64,000 nt of DNA, taken from NCBI RefSeq assembly GCF_002949795.1, contig NZ_CP026692.1, positions 2,477,501 to 2,541,500 of the forward strand, in the 5' to 3' direction. The position numbers were made by a program, and so were the translations under genes. Positions 26,331-36,033 of the stretch are shown here, in pieces. Position 1 is the first letter of the stretch; each line of letters opens with the position of its first letter. The stretch is from Nostoc sp. 'Lobaria pulmonaria (5183) cyanobiont'. GTDB lineage: Bacteria > Cyanobacteriota > Cyanobacteriia > Cyanobacteriales > Nostocaceae. The notes below the pieces were generated by a model. That model was not told the origin of the DNA. It worked only from the letters and a program-made list of their open reading frames with translations, and made no database searches.

Positions 26331-27113
26331 GTGGGACAAAAGATTCATCCAGTTGGTTTTCGCCTGGGTATTACACATGAACATCAATCCCGTTGGTTTG
26401 CAGTTCCCGATCGCTATCCAGAACTTCTCCAAGAAGACTACAAACTCCGTCAATACATAGAACAAAAGCTGGGTAGACTCGCTCAAAACAACGCCGGAAT
26501 TTCCGAGGTGCGGATTGAGCGCAAAGCTGACCAAATCGACTTAGAAGTACGCACAGCTAGACCTGGCGTAGTCGTGGGTCGTGGTGGACAAGGTATCGAA
26601 TCCTTACGTACTGGACTCCAAGGATTGTTGGGTAGCAATCGTCAAATTCGCATCAACGTAGTTGAAGTTCAACGAGTTGATGCTGATGCCTACCTAATTG
26701 CCGAATACATTGCTCAACAATTGGAACGCCGGGTTTCCTTTCGGCGGGTAGTGCGGCAATCGATTCAGCGTGCCCAACGCGCTGGTGTCCAAGGTATTAA
26801 AATCCAAGTCAGTGGTCGGCTCAACGGTGCAGAAATTGCCCGGACAGAATGGACTCGTGAAGGTAGAGTACCTTTACATACCTTACGGGCTGACATTGAC
26901 TACTCTTATTGCACGGCAAAAACTGTTTACGGCATTTTGGGTATCAAAGTATGGGTGTTTAAAGGAGAAATTATTCCTGGACAGGAAGAAACACCCCTAC
27001 CACCAGCAAGCCGCGATCGTGAACGCGATCCCCGCGATCGCGATCGTGAACCCCGTCGCCGTCAACAACAACGTCGTCGCCAGCAATTTGAAGACCGATC
27101 GAATGAAGGGTAA
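26331..27113 (+). CDS. rpsC: 30S ribosomal protein S3
   Basis: S3 helps form the mRNA entry tunnel and helicase. From GTG 26331 the protein is 260 residues and starts [16 protein letters not shown]; the KH domain shows [14 protein letters not shown] near residues 80-93. The C-terminal tail of about 40 residues is Arg/Asp/Gln-rich ([17 protein letters not shown]), coded by DNA full of CGATCG/CGCGATC units. An upstream frame from 26235 would run into rplV and is rejected. Confidence 0.95.
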   Translation: MGQKIHPVGFRLGITHEHQSRWFAVPDRYPELLQEDYKLRQYIEQKLGRLAQNNAGISEVRIERKADQIDLEVRTARPGVVVGRGGQGIESLRTGLQGLLGSNRQIRINVVEVQRVDADAYLIAEYIAQQLERRVSFRRVVRQSIQRAQRAGVQGIKIQVSGRLNGAEIARTEWTREGRVPLHTLRADIDYSYCTAKTVYGILGIKVWVFKGEIIPGQEETPLPPASRDRERDPRDRDREPRRRQQQRRRQQFEDRSNEG

Positions 27114-27115
27114 AC

Positions 27116-27192
27116 GGGGACTGGGGACTGGGGACTGGGGACTGGGTAAAAATTCTCAATCCCCAATCCCTAATTCCCAATCCCTAATCCCC
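27116..27192. repeat. ACTGGGG heptamer repeat between rpsC and rplP
   Basis: Four ACTGGGG units in a row (27119-27146) are followed by CAATCCC/TAATTCC-type units. The first part matches the STRR class described in heterocystous cyanobacteria. No RBS precedes rplP. Confidence 0.8.
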
Positions 27193-27217
27193 ATTACCTA
27201 GTACCCAGTAGCCAATC

Positions 27218-27643
27218 ATGTTAAGCCCTAGAAGAACTAAATTCCGCAAACAACAGCGCGGACGGATGGAGGGACTAGCCACCCGTGGTAGTACCCTTAA
27301 CTTCGGTGATTTTGCACTCCAAGCGCAAGAACCTGCTTGGATTACCTCGCGTCAAATCGAGGCTTCCCGTCGGGCAATGACTCGTTATATTCGTCGGGGT
27401 GGACAAATCTGGATTCGGATTTTCCCTGATAAACCTGTAACCATGCGTCCTGCTGAAACCCGGATGGGTTCCGGTAAAGGTAATCCAGAGTTTTGGGTAG
27501 CTGTAGTCAAACCAGGACGAATTTTGTTTGAAATCGGTGGAGTTTCTGAAGAAATCGCCCGTGAAGCGATGCGTTTGGCTTCATTTAAACTGCCCATCAA
27601 AACCAAGTTTATTGTGCGCTCTCAACCACAGGAGCAGGAGTAG
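27218..27643 (+). CDS. rplP: 50S ribosomal protein L16
   Basis: L16 supports the A-site region of 23S rRNA. The 141-residue product has [17 protein letters not shown], the ARRAMTR-like [15 protein letters not shown] and the [19 protein letters not shown] loop. Full length; followed after three bases by rpmC. Confidence 0.97.
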   Translation: MLSPRRTKFRKQQRGRMEGLATRGSTLNFGDFALQAQEPAWITSRQIEASRRAMTRYIRRGGQIWIRIFPDKPVTMRPAETRMGSGKGNPEFWVAVVKPGRILFEIGGVSEEIAREAMRLASFKLPIKTKFIVRSQPQEQE

Positions 27644-27646
27644 CTT

Positions 27647-27874
27647 ATGCCTCTTCCCAAGATTTCAGAAGCTAGAGAATTAAGTGACGAGAAGCTCTCT
27701 GATGAAATTGTCGCGATCAAAAGACAACTATTTCAGTTGCGCTTGCAAAAAGCCACCAGACAACTAGAAAAGCCCCACCAGTTTCGACAAATGCGACACC
27801 GCCTAGCCCAATTACTGACGCTAGAAACAGAACGCAAACGGGCAGCAAGTCAATCGGCTAAAGAAAAAAAGTAG
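27647..27874 (+). CDS. rpmC: 50S ribosomal protein L29
   Basis: L29 is a two-helix protein next to L23 at the tunnel exit. The 75-residue product has ELSDEKLSDEIVAIKRQLFQLRLQKAT and RQMRHRLAQLLTLE, the expected hairpin, with a Lys-rich tail. Preceded by GGAGCAGGAG within the end of rplP. Confidence 0.95.
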   Translation: MPLPKISEARELSDEKLSDEIVAIKRQLFQLRLQKATRQLEKPHQFRQMRHRLAQLLTLETERKRAASQSAKEKK

Positions 27875-27880
27875 GAGAAT

Positions 27881-28129
27881 ATGGCAGTTAAAGAACGAGT
27901 TGGCTTGGTAGTGAGCGATAAAATGCAAAAAACTGTGGTAGTCGCCATAGAAAACCGCGCTCCTCACCCCAAGTACGGCAAGATTGTGGTTAACACCCAA
28001 CGATATAAGGTTCACGACGAAGAAAATCAGTGTAAAGTAGGCGATCGCGTTCGCATTCAGGAAACTAGACCCCTGAGTAAAACCAAGCGCTGGAAAATCA
28101 CAGAAGTCCTAAACGTCAAGCCTACTTAA
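27881..28129 (+). CDS. rpsQ: 30S ribosomal protein S17
   Basis: S17 is an OB-fold primary binder of 16S rRNA. The 82-residue product contains [27 protein letters not shown] and [18 protein letters not shown], all conserved. AGGAG lies six bases before ATG, and only six bases separate it from rpmC. Confidence 0.96.
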   Translation: MAVKERVGLVVSDKMQKTVVVAIENRAPHPKYGKIVVNTQRYKVHDEENQCKVGDRVRIQETRPLSKTKRWKITEVLNVKPT

Positions 28130-28175
28130 ACCTCATCGTTGTTAAGAACTAATAACATTACAAGGGAGAATAATT

Positions 28176-28544
28176 GTGATTCAACCCCAGACTTACTTGA
28201 ATGTCGCAGATAATAGCGGCGCCCGCAAACTAATGTGCATCCGCGTCTTAGGCGGAGGCAACCGTCGTTATGGTTTTATCGGTGATAAAATTATCGCAGT
28301 TGTCAAAGATGCTACACCCAACATGGCTGTAAAAAAGTCTGATGTTGTGGAAGCAGTAATTGTCAGGACTCGGAAAGCTGTAAGTCGTGACAGCGGCATG
28401 AGTATTCGCTTTGATGATAATGCAGCTGTAATCATCAACAAAGACGGTAATCCCAGAGGCACACGGGTTTTTGGCCCAGTTGCACGGGAACTGCGCGATA
28501 AAAACTTTACTAAAATTGTTTCTCTGGCTCCGGAGGTGCTTTAA
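28176..28544 (+). CDS. rplN: 50S ribosomal protein L14
   Basis: L14 lies at the intersubunit face with L19. The 122-residue product starts [27 protein letters not shown] and has [19 protein letters not shown] near the end. GTG start after AAGGGAGAA. Its stop shares a base with the rplX start. Confidence 0.97.
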   Translation: MIQPQTYLNVADNSGARKLMCIRVLGGGNRRYGFIGDKIIAVVKDATPNMAVKKSDVVEAVIVRTRKAVSRDSGMSIRFDDNAAVIINKDGNPRGTRVFGPVARELRDKNFTKIVSLAPEVL

Positions 28545-28897
28545 TGGCAACCAAACAGGGTACGCCCAAAGTATTCCACAAAATGCACGTCAAAACTGGC
28601 GACACCGTACAAGTGATTGCTGGTAAAGACAAAGGAAAGGTTGGTGAAATTACTCAGGCACTTCCCCAACTGAGTAAAGTCATCGTCAAAGGTGTCAACA
28701 TTAAAACTAAGCACGTAAAACCCCAGCAAGAAGGGGAATCAGGGCGAATTATTACCCAAGAATTCCCGATTCATAGCTCTAACGTGATGCTCTATTCCAC
28801 CAAGCAAAACGTTGCCAGTCGTGTTGGTTATACCTTTACCTCAGAAGGCAAAAAAGTCAGAAAACTTAAAAAAACTGGCGAAATTCTGGATAAATAG
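28544..28897 (+). CDS. rplX: 50S ribosomal protein L24
   Basis: L24 is an assembly initiator with a KOW motif. The 117-residue product shows [21 protein letters not shown] near residues 16-36. ATG overlaps the rplN stop by one base, and GGAGGT lies nine bases upstream, so coupling is tight. Confidence 0.96.
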   Translation: MATKQGTPKVFHKMHVKTGDTVQVIAGKDKGKVGEITQALPQLSKVIVKGVNIKTKHVKPQQEGESGRIITQEFPIHSSNVMLYSTKQNVASRVGYTFTSEGKKVRKLKKTGEILDK

Positions 28898-28985
28898 TCA
28901 TTAGTCATTGGTCATTGGTCATTAGTTATTAGTAAAAAGACAAATAACAAAAGACAAAGGACAATAAAAGTTCCCTGACCAAGCC
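28898..28985. repeat. TCATTGG/GACAAAG repeats between rplX and rplE
   Basis: Four or five TCATTRG units are followed by GACAAATAACAAAAGACAAAGG units. A short CCCTGACCAAGCCCAGGG stem lies at 28973-28990. No clear RBS for rplE. Confidence 0.75.
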
Positions 28986-29009
28986 CAGGGATATCAGGAC
29001 AAAAAAATT

Positions 29010-29558
29010 ATGGCGACAACAAGACTCAAAACCTTATATCAAGAGACGATCGTCCCCAAACTGATTAATCAGTTTCAATACACCAACGTTCATCAAGTAC
29101 CGAAGTTGGTAAAGGTTACAATTAACCGAGGTTTGGGTGAAGCAGCTCAAAATGCGAAGTCCCTAGAGGCATCCATTAACGAAATTGCTGTGGTAACAGG
29201 TCAAAAACCAGTGGTGACACGGGCGAAAAAGGCGATCGCTGGCTTTAAGATTCGTCAAGGGATGCCTGTGGGGATCATGGTAACTCTCAGAGCCGAACGG
29301 ATGTATGCCTTTTTCGATCGGTTAGTTAGCCTGTCACTACCCAGAATTCGAGATTTTCGCGGCGTTAGCCCTAAAAGCTTTGACGGACGCGGTAACTACA
29401 CTCTAGGTGTGAGAGAACAGCTAATTTTTCCAGAAGTCGAATACGACAGCATCGATCAAGTGCGTGGGATGGATATTTCCATCATCACCACAGCAAAAAA
29501 CGACGAAGAGGGACGCGCCTTACTTAAAGAATTAGGAATGCCCTTTCGCGATCAATAA
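29010..29558 (+). CDS. rplE: 50S ribosomal protein L5
   Basis: L5 binds 5S rRNA in the central protuberance. The 182-residue product has [40 protein letters not shown] and [21 protein letters not shown], all standard. It starts at ATG 29010 after a repeat-filled spacer without Shine-Dalgarno. Confidence 0.97.
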   Translation: MATTRLKTLYQETIVPKLINQFQYTNVHQVPKLVKVTINRGLGEAAQNAKSLEASINEIAVVTGQKPVVTRAKKAIAGFKIRQGMPVGIMVTLRAERMYAFFDRLVSLSLPRIRDFRGVSPKSFDGRGNYTLGVREQLIFPEVEYDSIDQVRGMDISIITTAKNDEEGRALLKELGMPFRDQ

Positions 29559-29578
29559 GTTCATCTATAGAGGGAACG

Positions 29579-29980
29579 ATGGCGGCTAACGACACAATTG
29601 CAGATATGCTGACGCGCATCCGCAATGCCAACCTGGCGCGGCATCAAACTACACAAGTGCCAGCGACAAAATTGACTCGGAGCATTGCCAAAGTGCTACG
29701 GGAGGAAGGCTTTATTGCTGAAATCGAAGAAGCAGAAGAAGGGGTAAAACACAACCTAGTGATTTCCCTGAAATATAAAGGTAAGAATCGTCAGCCTCTA
29801 ATCACCGCCTTAAAGCGAGTGAGTAAGCCAGGCTTGCGTGTTTACTCCAATAGAAAAGAATTACCAAGAGTACTAGGCGGCATTGGCATTGCCATTATTT
29901 CTACATCTAGTGGGATTATGACTGACCGCGAAGCGCGTCGTCAGAACTTGGGTGGTGAAGTGCTTTGTTACGTTTGGTAG
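29579..29980 (+). CDS. rpsH: 30S ribosomal protein S8
   Basis: S8 binds the central 16S domain and, in E. coli, represses the spc operon. The 133-residue product begins [22 protein letters not shown] and ends with [32 protein letters not shown] precedes the ATG. Confidence 0.97.
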   Translation: MAANDTIADMLTRIRNANLARHQTTQVPATKLTRSIAKVLREEGFIAEIEEAEEGVKHNLVISLKYKGKNRQPLITALKRVSKPGLRVYSNRKELPRVLGGIGIAIISTSSGIMTDREARRQNLGGEVLCYVW

Positions 29981-30122
29981 TCATTGGTCATTAGTCATTT
30001 GTCATTAGTCATTGGTCATTGGTCATTAGTCATTTGTTATTAGTGAAAGACAAAGGACAAAGGACAAGGGACAAAAGACAAATAACAAAAGGCAAAGGGC
30101 AAATAACAAAGGACAAAAAGTA
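29981..30122. repeat. Longest heptamer spacer, rpsH to rplF
   Basis: Nine or so TCATTGG/TCATTAG/TCATTTG units are followed by about ten GACAAAG/AACAAAG units. The two halves can pair imperfectly across the spacer. The rplF ATG comes just after a GGACAAAAAG unit, with no other RBS. Confidence 0.85.
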
Positions 30123-30671
30123 ATGTCTCGTATTGGTAAACGTCCAATTACTATTCCCGCCAAAGTTCAAGTGGCGATCGATGGTACGAATATTGTGGTG
30201 AAAGGCCCGAAAGGAGAACTTTCTCGCACTCTCAGAGATAATGTCTCACTCTCTCAAGAGGGAGAAATTTTACACGTAAATCGTCGGGATGAAACTCGGA
30301 CATCAAAGCAGCTACACGGCTTGAGCCGCACTTTAGTTGCCAACATGGTCGAGGGAGTTTCCCAAGGTTTTCAGCGCCGTTTGGAAATTCAAGGTGTTGG
30401 TTACAGGGCACAACTTCAAGGGCGTAACCTAGTTTTAAATATGGGTTACAGCCATCAGGTGCAAATTGAACCACCAGAAGGGATTCAGTTTGCTGTAGAA
30501 GGTACCACTAACGTCATTGTCAGTGGCTATGACAAAGAAATTGTAGGTAACACAGCCGCCAAAATTCGTGCCGTTCGTCCACCAGAACCTTACAAAGGTA
30601 AAGGCATCCGCTATGCCGGTGAAGTGGTCAGACGGAAAGCTGGTAAGACTGGTAAGGGTGGTAAGAAGTAG
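30123..30671 (+). CDS. rplF: 50S ribosomal protein L6
   Basis: L6 lies near the sarcin-ricin loop. The 182-residue product starts [17 protein letters not shown] and has [21 protein letters not shown] and the C-terminal [22 protein letters not shown]. Full length; rplR follows after two bases. Confidence 0.97.
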   Translation: MSRIGKRPITIPAKVQVAIDGTNIVVKGPKGELSRTLRDNVSLSQEGEILHVNRRDETRTSKQLHGLSRTLVANMVEGVSQGFQRRLEIQGVGYRAQLQGRNLVLNMGYSHQVQIEPPEGIQFAVEGTTNVIVSGYDKEIVGNTAAKIRAVRPPEPYKGKGIRYAGEVVRRKAGKTGKGGKK

Positions 30672-30673
30672 AA

Positions 30674-31036
30674 ATGAAACTTACTCGTAGAGAATCAAAA
30701 AACCGTCGTCATCGACGCGTTCGTGGCAAAGTAATTGGCTCCCCAGAACGTCCGCGTTTAGCGGTATTTCGTTCTAATGAGCATATTTATGCCCAGCTGA
30801 TTGATGATACTCAGCATCAAACCATCGTGGCAGCATCGACTGTAGAACCAGAGTTGAAATCTAGTTTAGCGTCATGTGCAAACCGCGATGCATCGGTACA
30901 AGTTGGTAAGCTGATCGCAGTGCGATCGCTAGAAAAAGGCATCACCAAAGTAGTCTTTGATCGCGGTGGGAACTTATATCATGGTCGTGTCAAAGCACTA
31001 GCTGATGCAGCACGTGAAGCTGGTTTAGATTTCTAA
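30674..31036 (+). CDS. rplR: 50S ribosomal protein L18
   Basis: L18 binds 5S rRNA with L5. The 120-residue product has a basic N-terminus ([19 protein letters not shown]), [20 protein letters not shown] and [26 protein letters not shown] at the end, as expected. Its last base is followed by another heptamer spacer. Confidence 0.96.
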   Translation: MKLTRRESKNRRHRRVRGKVIGSPERPRLAVFRSNEHIYAQLIDDTQHQTIVAASTVEPELKSSLASCANRDASVQVGKLIAVRSLEKGITKVVFDRGGNLYHGRVKALADAAREAGLDF

Positions 31037-31112
31037 AGTCATTGGTCATTAGTCATTAGTTATTGGACAAATGACAAAGGACAAATGACAAATGACAACT
31101 GACAAATGACGT
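31037..31112. repeat. TCATTAG/GACAAAT repeats between rplR and rpsE
   Basis: Three TCATTGG/TCATTAG units, then GACAAATGACAAAGGACAAATG and two more GACAAATG/GACAACTG units. No RBS is visible before rpsE. Confidence 0.8.
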
Positions 31113-31129
31113 TCACCAGAGCATAAATT

Positions 31130-31657
31130 ATGGCAACAGAGCGTAAAAGTAGAACAAAACGTGCCAAAAAAGAAGAAACCACTTGGCAAGAGCGGGTGAT
31201 CCAAATCCGCCGCGTGAGTAAAGTGGTCAAAGGTGGTAAAAAACTTAGCTTCCGAGCGATCGTTGTCGTGGGCAACGAACGCGGTCAAGTTGGAGTCGGA
31301 GTAGGCAAAGCCTCAGATGTAATTGGCGCTGTTAAAAAAGGCGTAGCCGACGGCAAAAAACACCTCATTGATATCCCAATCACCAAATCCAACTCCATCC
31401 CCCATCCCATTGATGGTGTCGGTGGCGGTGCAAAAGTGATTATGCGTCCAGCCTCACCGGGTACTGGGGTAATTGCTGGTGGCGCAGTGCGAACTGTGTT
31501 GGAATTAGCAGGAGTTCGTAATGTCTTAGCCAAGCAACTAGGCTCCAACAATCCGCTCAATAATGCTAGAGCCGCAGTTAACGCCTTATCTACACTGCGT
31601 ACCCTTTCTGAAGTCGCCGAAGATCGCGGTATTCCTATTCAAAATCTCTACATCTAA
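31130..31657 (+). CDS. rpsE: 30S ribosomal protein S5
   Basis: S5 is involved in decoding fidelity. The 175-residue product has [31 protein letters not shown] and [25 protein letters not shown], then [23 protein letters not shown]. Full length with a short basic N-terminus. Confidence 0.97.
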   Translation: MATERKSRTKRAKKEETTWQERVIQIRRVSKVVKGGKKLSFRAIVVVGNERGQVGVGVGKASDVIGAVKKGVADGKKHLIDIPITKSNSIPHPIDGVGGGAKVIMRPASPGTGVIAGGAVRTVLELAGVRNVLAKQLGSNNPLNNARAAVNALSTLRTLSEVAEDRGIPIQNLYI

Positions 31658-31750
31658 TTTAGTCATTAGTCATTGGTCATTAGTCATTAGTGAATAACAA
31701 AGGACAAATGACAAATGACAAACGACAAATGACAAACGACAAATGAGAAC
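31658..31750. repeat. TCATTAG/GACAAAC repeats between rpsE and rplO
   Basis: Four TCATTRG units are followed by GACAAATGACAAACGACAAATG units. The rplO ATG follows a short unique stretch with no good RBS. Confidence 0.8.
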
Positions 31751-31760
31751 TTGATAACTT

Positions 31761-32204
31761 ATGAGACTCCATGATGTTAAGCCGCAAAAAGGCTCAAAGA
31801 AACGCAAGAAGCGTGTAGCTAGAGGTATTTCTGCCGGTCAAGGTGCCAGTGCTGGTCTAGGTATGCGGGGTCAAAAATCTCGTTCTGGTAGTGGTACACG
31901 ACCAGGTTTTGAAGGTGGTCAACAGCCATTGTACCGCCGCTTACCTAAGCTGAAGGGCTTTCCGATTGTTAATCAGAAGATTTACACTACGATTAATGTA
32001 GAGAAGCTAGCCTCCCTTCCCGCGAATACGGAAGTAACTTTGACCTCATTGAAAGCCGCAGGTATCCTGACTGCTGTCAAAGGGCCATTGAAAATTTTAG
32101 GTAACGGGGAATTGAGCATTCCGCTTAAAGTACAAGCGGCAGCTTTCACAGGTTCAGCTCGTAGCAAAATTGAGGCAGCTGGTGGTAGTTGTGAAGTCTT
32201 ATGA
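31761..32204 (+). CDS. rplO: 50S ribosomal protein L15
   Basis: L15 is a late-assembly large-subunit protein. The 147-residue product has the Gly/Arg-rich N-terminus ([22 protein letters not shown]), [29 protein letters not shown] and a C-terminal [20 protein letters not shown]. No gene for L30 (rpmD) precedes it, as expected for cyanobacteria. Confidence 0.97.
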   Translation: MRLHDVKPQKGSKKRKKRVARGISAGQGASAGLGMRGQKSRSGSGTRPGFEGGQQPLYRRLPKLKGFPIVNQKIYTTINVEKLASLPANTEVTLTSLKAAGILTAVKGPLKILGNGELSIPLKVQAAAFTGSARSKIEAAGGSCEVL

Positions 32205-32278
32205 GTGAGCCGGAACAGCGCACTTAAATGCAAGCCAACTCGCTGCCAGTGCTTGGTTCACTATAAAGGTAGCACTCT

Positions 32279-33589
32279 ATGATCAGTCGAGATAAAGCCC
32301 CAACGGCTCAAGAAACTTTTATGCAGATGGCACAGGCAGCTGGCCTCAGAGGTAGGCTGCTTGTCACTGTCGGTATTTTGATTTTGGTTCGCCTGGGTAT
32401 CTTCTTACCGGTACCAGGGATTGATAGACCGAGATTTGCCGAAGCCATATCGGGCAGCAATTCCATATTTGGCTTATTGGATATATTTTCCGGGCGAGGA
32501 CTTTCGACTTTGGGAGTCTTTGCTTTAGGAATTTTGCCCTTCATTAATGCGTCTATTATCATCCAATTGCTCACCGCGGCGATTCCATCTTTAGAAAATT
32601 TACAGAAAAATGAAGGGGAAGCCGGTCGGCGAAAAATATCGCAAATTACCCGCTATGTAACTGTAGGTTGGGCAATTCTACAAAGTACAGCTTTTTCGGC
32701 ATTATTCCTCCAGCAATTCGCCCTAAAGCCAGGGCCGATATTTGTCGCTGAAACTGCGATCGCTCTGACTGCTGGTTCTATGTTCGTCATGTGGGCATCA
32801 GAACTGATTACAGAACGGGGCATTGGCAACGGAGCATCATTGTTAATTTTTGTCAACATTGTTGCCTCATTACCAAAAGCTTTAGGCGATACTATCGACT
32901 TGGTGCAAGTCGGCGGTCGAGAAGCAGTGGGTCGGGTGATCGTCCTGATCTTAGTTTTCCTAGCAACAATTGTTGGTATTGTGATTGTGCAGGAAGGAAT
33001 GCGCCGCATCCCTATTATTTCGGCTCGTCGCCAAGTAGGTCGGCGAGTTTTGGCCGAGCAGCGTAGTTATCTGCCCCTGCGGCTAAATCAAGGCGGCGTA
33101 ATGCCAATTATTTTTGCTGCTGCCATCCTCAGTTTGCCACTGCTAATCGCCAATTTTACTAAAAATGCTGATTTGGCGAATATAGTTAACACTTATTTGA
33201 GTCCAAGCGGTTCTAGCTCTTGGGTCTATGCTTTGGTCTACATGATTTCCATTGTTTTCTTCAGCTACTTCTATTCTTCGTTGATTCTCAACCCAGTAGA
33301 CGTGGCGCAGAACTTGAAGAAAATGGGTTCTAGTATTCCTGGAATTCGTCCCGGCAAGGCAACTAGCGAATATATCGAACGCGTTTCCAACCGACTAACT
33401 TTTTTGGGTGCGATCTTTTTGGGCTTCGTTGCGATTATCCCCACAGCTGTGGAAAGCGCTTTGAATGTGAAAACTTTCCGCGGAATAGGTGCAACCTCGT
33501 TGTTAATTTTAGTTGGTGTAGCAATTGAGACAGCCAAACAAGTCCAAACTTATGTCATATCTCAGCGCTATGAAGGAATGGTGAAATAA
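32279..33589 (+). CDS. secY: Protein translocase subunit SecY
   Basis: SecY is the channel of the Sec translocon in the plasma and thylakoid membranes. The 436-residue product has about ten membrane segments, [14 protein letters not shown] near the start, [15 protein letters not shown] (TM2) and the cytosolic loop with [15 protein letters not shown]. SecG is encoded elsewhere in this window (50925-51158). Placement between rplO and adk is the standard order. Confidence 0.97.
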   Translation: MISRDKAPTAQETFMQMAQAAGLRGRLLVTVGILILVRLGIFLPVPGIDRPRFAEAISGSNSIFGLLDIFSGRGLSTLGVFALGILPFINASIIIQLLTAAIPSLENLQKNEGEAGRRKISQITRYVTVGWAILQSTAFSALFLQQFALKPGPIFVAETAIALTAGSMFVMWASELITERGIGNGASLLIFVNIVASLPKALGDTIDLVQVGGREAVGRVIVLILVFLATIVGIVIVQEGMRRIPIISARRQVGRRVLAEQRSYLPLRLNQGGVMPIIFAAAILSLPLLIANFTKNADLANIVNTYLSPSGSSSWVYALVYMISIVFFSYFYSSLILNPVDVAQNLKKMGSSIPGIRPGKATSEYIERVSNRLTFLGAIFLGFVAIIPTAVESALNVKTFRGIGATSLLILVGVAIETAKQVQTYVISQRYEGMVK

Positions 33590-33591
33590 TA

Positions 33592-34146
33592 GTGACGCGA
33601 CTAATCTTCTTGGGGCCACCTGGAGCGGGTAAAGGAACACAAGCTTATACCTTGGCTGAACACTTGAATATTCCCCATATTTCTACTGGTGAAATATTAA
33701 GACAAGCCATGAAAGAGCAAACTCCTTTAGGAATTAAGGCTCAAAGTTATGTTGATAGCGGCGAGTTAGTACCCGACCAGCTAGTGCAGGACTTGGTACA
33801 GGAGCGCCTCGATCAACCAGATGCCAAAAATGGTTGGATTCTTGATGGCTTTCCCCGAAAAGTGACCCAAGCAGCTTTTCTGGAGAAGTTACTGGAAGCA
33901 ATACATCAAGGTGGCGAAAGGGTAGTCAATTTAGATGCACCAGACGAAGTTGTGATCGCGCGTTTGCTAGCTAGAGGACGAAAAGATGATACCGAAGAGG
34001 TGATTCGTCGTCGTTTAGAAGTGTACCGCGCTGAAACTGCACCTTTAATTGATTATTACGGCGATCGCAAAAAACTCCTAACAGTCAATGGCAATCAGCC
34101 CCAAGAAGATGTCACTGGTGAACTACAAAAGGTAATCGCTTCCTGA
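33592..34146 (+). CDS. adk: Adenylate kinase
   Basis: The enzyme interconverts ATP, ADP and AMP. The 184-residue product has the P-loop [10 protein letters not shown] at 7-16, TGEILRQAM, the DGFPRK motif and the [19 protein letters not shown] region. The LID is short with no zinc cysteines, the short form normal in cyanobacteria. GTG start two bases after the secY stop. Confidence 0.96.
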   Translation: MTRLIFLGPPGAGKGTQAYTLAEHLNIPHISTGEILRQAMKEQTPLGIKAQSYVDSGELVPDQLVQDLVQERLDQPDAKNGWILDGFPRKVTQAAFLEKLLEAIHQGGERVVNLDAPDEVVIARLLARGRKDDTEEVIRRRLEVYRAETAPLIDYYGDRKKLLTVNGNQPQEDVTGELQKVIAS

Positions 34147-34321
34147 AAAGAAGGGGAATAAGGAGTAGAGAATTCCCTACTCCCCACTCCCAAGAAAAAG
34201 AAAAAGATCAATTTTAGCTAAGATATATTAATAAACTGTTGATATATTTCTTAAAATGTGTTTTTTTGCAGATGAAGCGCTGCAACTGAACACGAAATTG
34301 TTGAGTTGAGGAAAAAACAAA

Positions 34322-34546
34322 TTGTCTAAGCAAGATTTGATTGAAATGGAAGGCACGGTTACAGAGTCCTTGCCCAATGCGATGTTTCGCGTTGACTTGG
34401 ACAATGGCTTTAACGTGTTGGCACACATTTCCGGCAAGATTCGCCGAAATTATATCAAGATTTTGCCCGGCGATCGCGTCAAGGTGGAGTTGACCCCCTA
34501 CGACTTGACCAAAGGCAGAATTACCTATCGACTACGAAAGAAGTAA
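34322..34546 (+). CDS. infA: Translation initiation factor IF-1
   Basis: IF-1 occupies the 30S A-site during initiation. The 74-residue OB-fold product reads [24 protein letters not shown] and [27 protein letters not shown], typical of the family. The start is TTG 34322, preceded by GTTGAGG; this gives the normal family N-terminus ([11 protein letters not shown]), so the rare start is likely real. Confidence 0.94.
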
Positions 34547-34663
34547 GTATATGTAGAGAATTTTACCATAAAACCATTTTTTTGACTGTTTATTAGTCAT
34601 TAAACTGGATTAATTTCCCTAGAAATGCTATAATTTTATATTTGGAGTCAAAAAATAAAAGGC

Positions 34664-34777
34664 ATGAAAGTTAGAGCCTCAGTCAAGAAAATTTGTGAAA
34701 AGTGTAACGTAATCAAACGTCGTGGTCGCGTTATGGTGATTTGCGTGAACCCCAAGCACAAGCAACGTCAAGGATAA
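34664..34777 (+). CDS. rpmJ: 50S ribosomal protein L36
   Basis: A 37-residue protein, [14 protein letters not shown] followed by [23 protein letters not shown]. Cys-11, Cys-14, Cys-27 and His-32 form the zinc site, so this is the zinc-binding C+ form. AAAAGG precedes the ATG. A TATAAT lies at 34629-34634, so a local promoter is possible. Position between infA and rpsM is the standard one. Confidence 0.95.
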   Translation: MKVRASVKKICEKCNVIKRRGRVMVICVNPKHKQRQG

Positions 34778-34826
34778 CACTCTTACCAACAGAGCCAGTT
34801 GTAACACGCATATCATCATTAAAACG

Positions 34827-34851
34827 AAAAGACGCGATTAATCACGTTTTT
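34827..34851. repeat. Dispersed GACGCGATTAATCACG hairpin
   Basis: AAAAGACGCGATTAATCACGTTTTT is a degenerate copy of the hairpins at 7688-7712 and 12931-12955, here between rpmJ and rpsM. Confidence 0.5.
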
Positions 34852-34892
34852 CCAACCAACAGTAATTGCGATAACAATAGGGAGAGTTCATT

Positions 34893-35273
34893 GTGGCACG
34901 TATTGCCGGAGTAGACCTTCCACGCGATAAGCGCGTCGAGATCGGTCTGACTTACATTTACGGAATTGGTTTATCACGTTCTCAAGAAATTATAGCGGCT
35001 ACTGGTGTGAACCCAGATACTCGCGTTAAGGACTTAAGTGATGCCGATGTGACAGCCCTACGAGGGGAAATAGAAACCAACTATCAAGTTGAAGGCGACT
35101 TGCGGCGCTTGGAGTCTTTGAACATCAAGCGCTTAGTTGACATTGGTACCTACAGAGGTCGTCGTCATCGCATGGGCTTACCAGTCAGAGGACAAAGAAC
35201 TCGCACCAATGCTAGAACCCGTCGAGGCAGAAGGCAGACAGTGGCTGGGAAGAAGAAGGCTCCAGGGAAATAA
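34893..35273 (+). CDS. rpsM: 30S ribosomal protein S13
   Basis: S13 contacts the 50S subunit and P-site tRNA. The 126-residue product begins [26 protein letters not shown] and ends in [14 protein letters not shown] and a basic tail. GTG start after AGGGAGAG. Confidence 0.97.
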   Translation: MARIAGVDLPRDKRVEIGLTYIYGIGLSRSQEIIAATGVNPDTRVKDLSDADVTALRGEIETNYQVEGDLRRLESLNIKRLVDIGTYRGRRHRMGLPVRGQRTRTNARTRRGRRQTVAGKKKAPGK

Positions 35274-35327
35274 TTTTGCAACGCTTGCTAATCCGAGCAA
35301 GTTTTACCTTAAATCAACTAAACAAGT

Positions 35328-35723
35328 ATGGCGAGACAACCAACTAAAAAATCCGGGAGCAAGAAGCAGAAACGGAATGTACCCAGTGGGATGGCCTACA
35401 TCCAATCTACTTTCAACAATAGCATTGTCACCATTACCGATCAAAATGGAGATGTCATCTCCTGGGCTAGTGCTGGTTCTAGCGGTTTTAAGGGAGCAAA
35501 AAAGGGAACTCCCTTTGCAGCACAAACCGCTGCTGAAAGTGCAGCCCGTCGAGCTATTGATCAAGGAATGCGCCAAATTGAAGTAATGGTCAGTGGTCCA
35601 GGAGCAGGTAGAGAAACCGCTATCCGGGCACTTCAAGGAGCAGGACTGGAAATTACACTGATTCGGGATATTACCCCGATTCCTCACAATGGTTGTCGTC
35701 CACCCAAGCGCCGTCGAGTTTAA
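35328..35723 (+). CDS. rpsK: 30S ribosomal protein S11
   Basis: S11 lies in the 30S platform near the E-site. The 131-residue product shows [40 protein letters not shown] and the C-terminal [18 protein letters not shown], all conserved. No clear RBS. Confidence 0.97.
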
Positions 35724-36033
35724 ATACCAAGACTTGGGCAGTGAGGACGAAAAGTTACAGCCAGTAATGACCGCTTGAGCGTCTAACGTGCAAACTGTCA
35801 TTAGGTGAAAGCTTGGGCGACCAGAAGCACGTCAGATTTCCCCGCCGGGAAAGCTGTTAAACTTCGGGCTACCCAAAATATTATTAGCACCTGCAAGCTC
35901 AATGGGAGTGTCAAACTATACCGTAACTTTATACTAATAGTTTGATATACCTATAATCTACAGGACATAAATTCAATTCTGGAGGCAATTGATTTGTCTG
36001 CTAGCAGCACCTTAGAAAAAGGGAGGCTCATCC
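35724..36033 (+). promoter_or_regulatory. Leader and possible promoter before rpoA
   Basis: A 310-base spacer precedes rpoA, unusual inside this cluster. TCAAACTA at 35911-35918 and TAGTTTGA at 35938-35945 form an inverted repeat, and TATAAT lies at 35952-35957, so a separate rpoA promoter is plausible, though the -35 match is weak. The first half has CCCCGCCGGG and CTTGGGCGACC..GGGCTACCC segments that may fold. No gene is seen. Confidence 0.4.
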
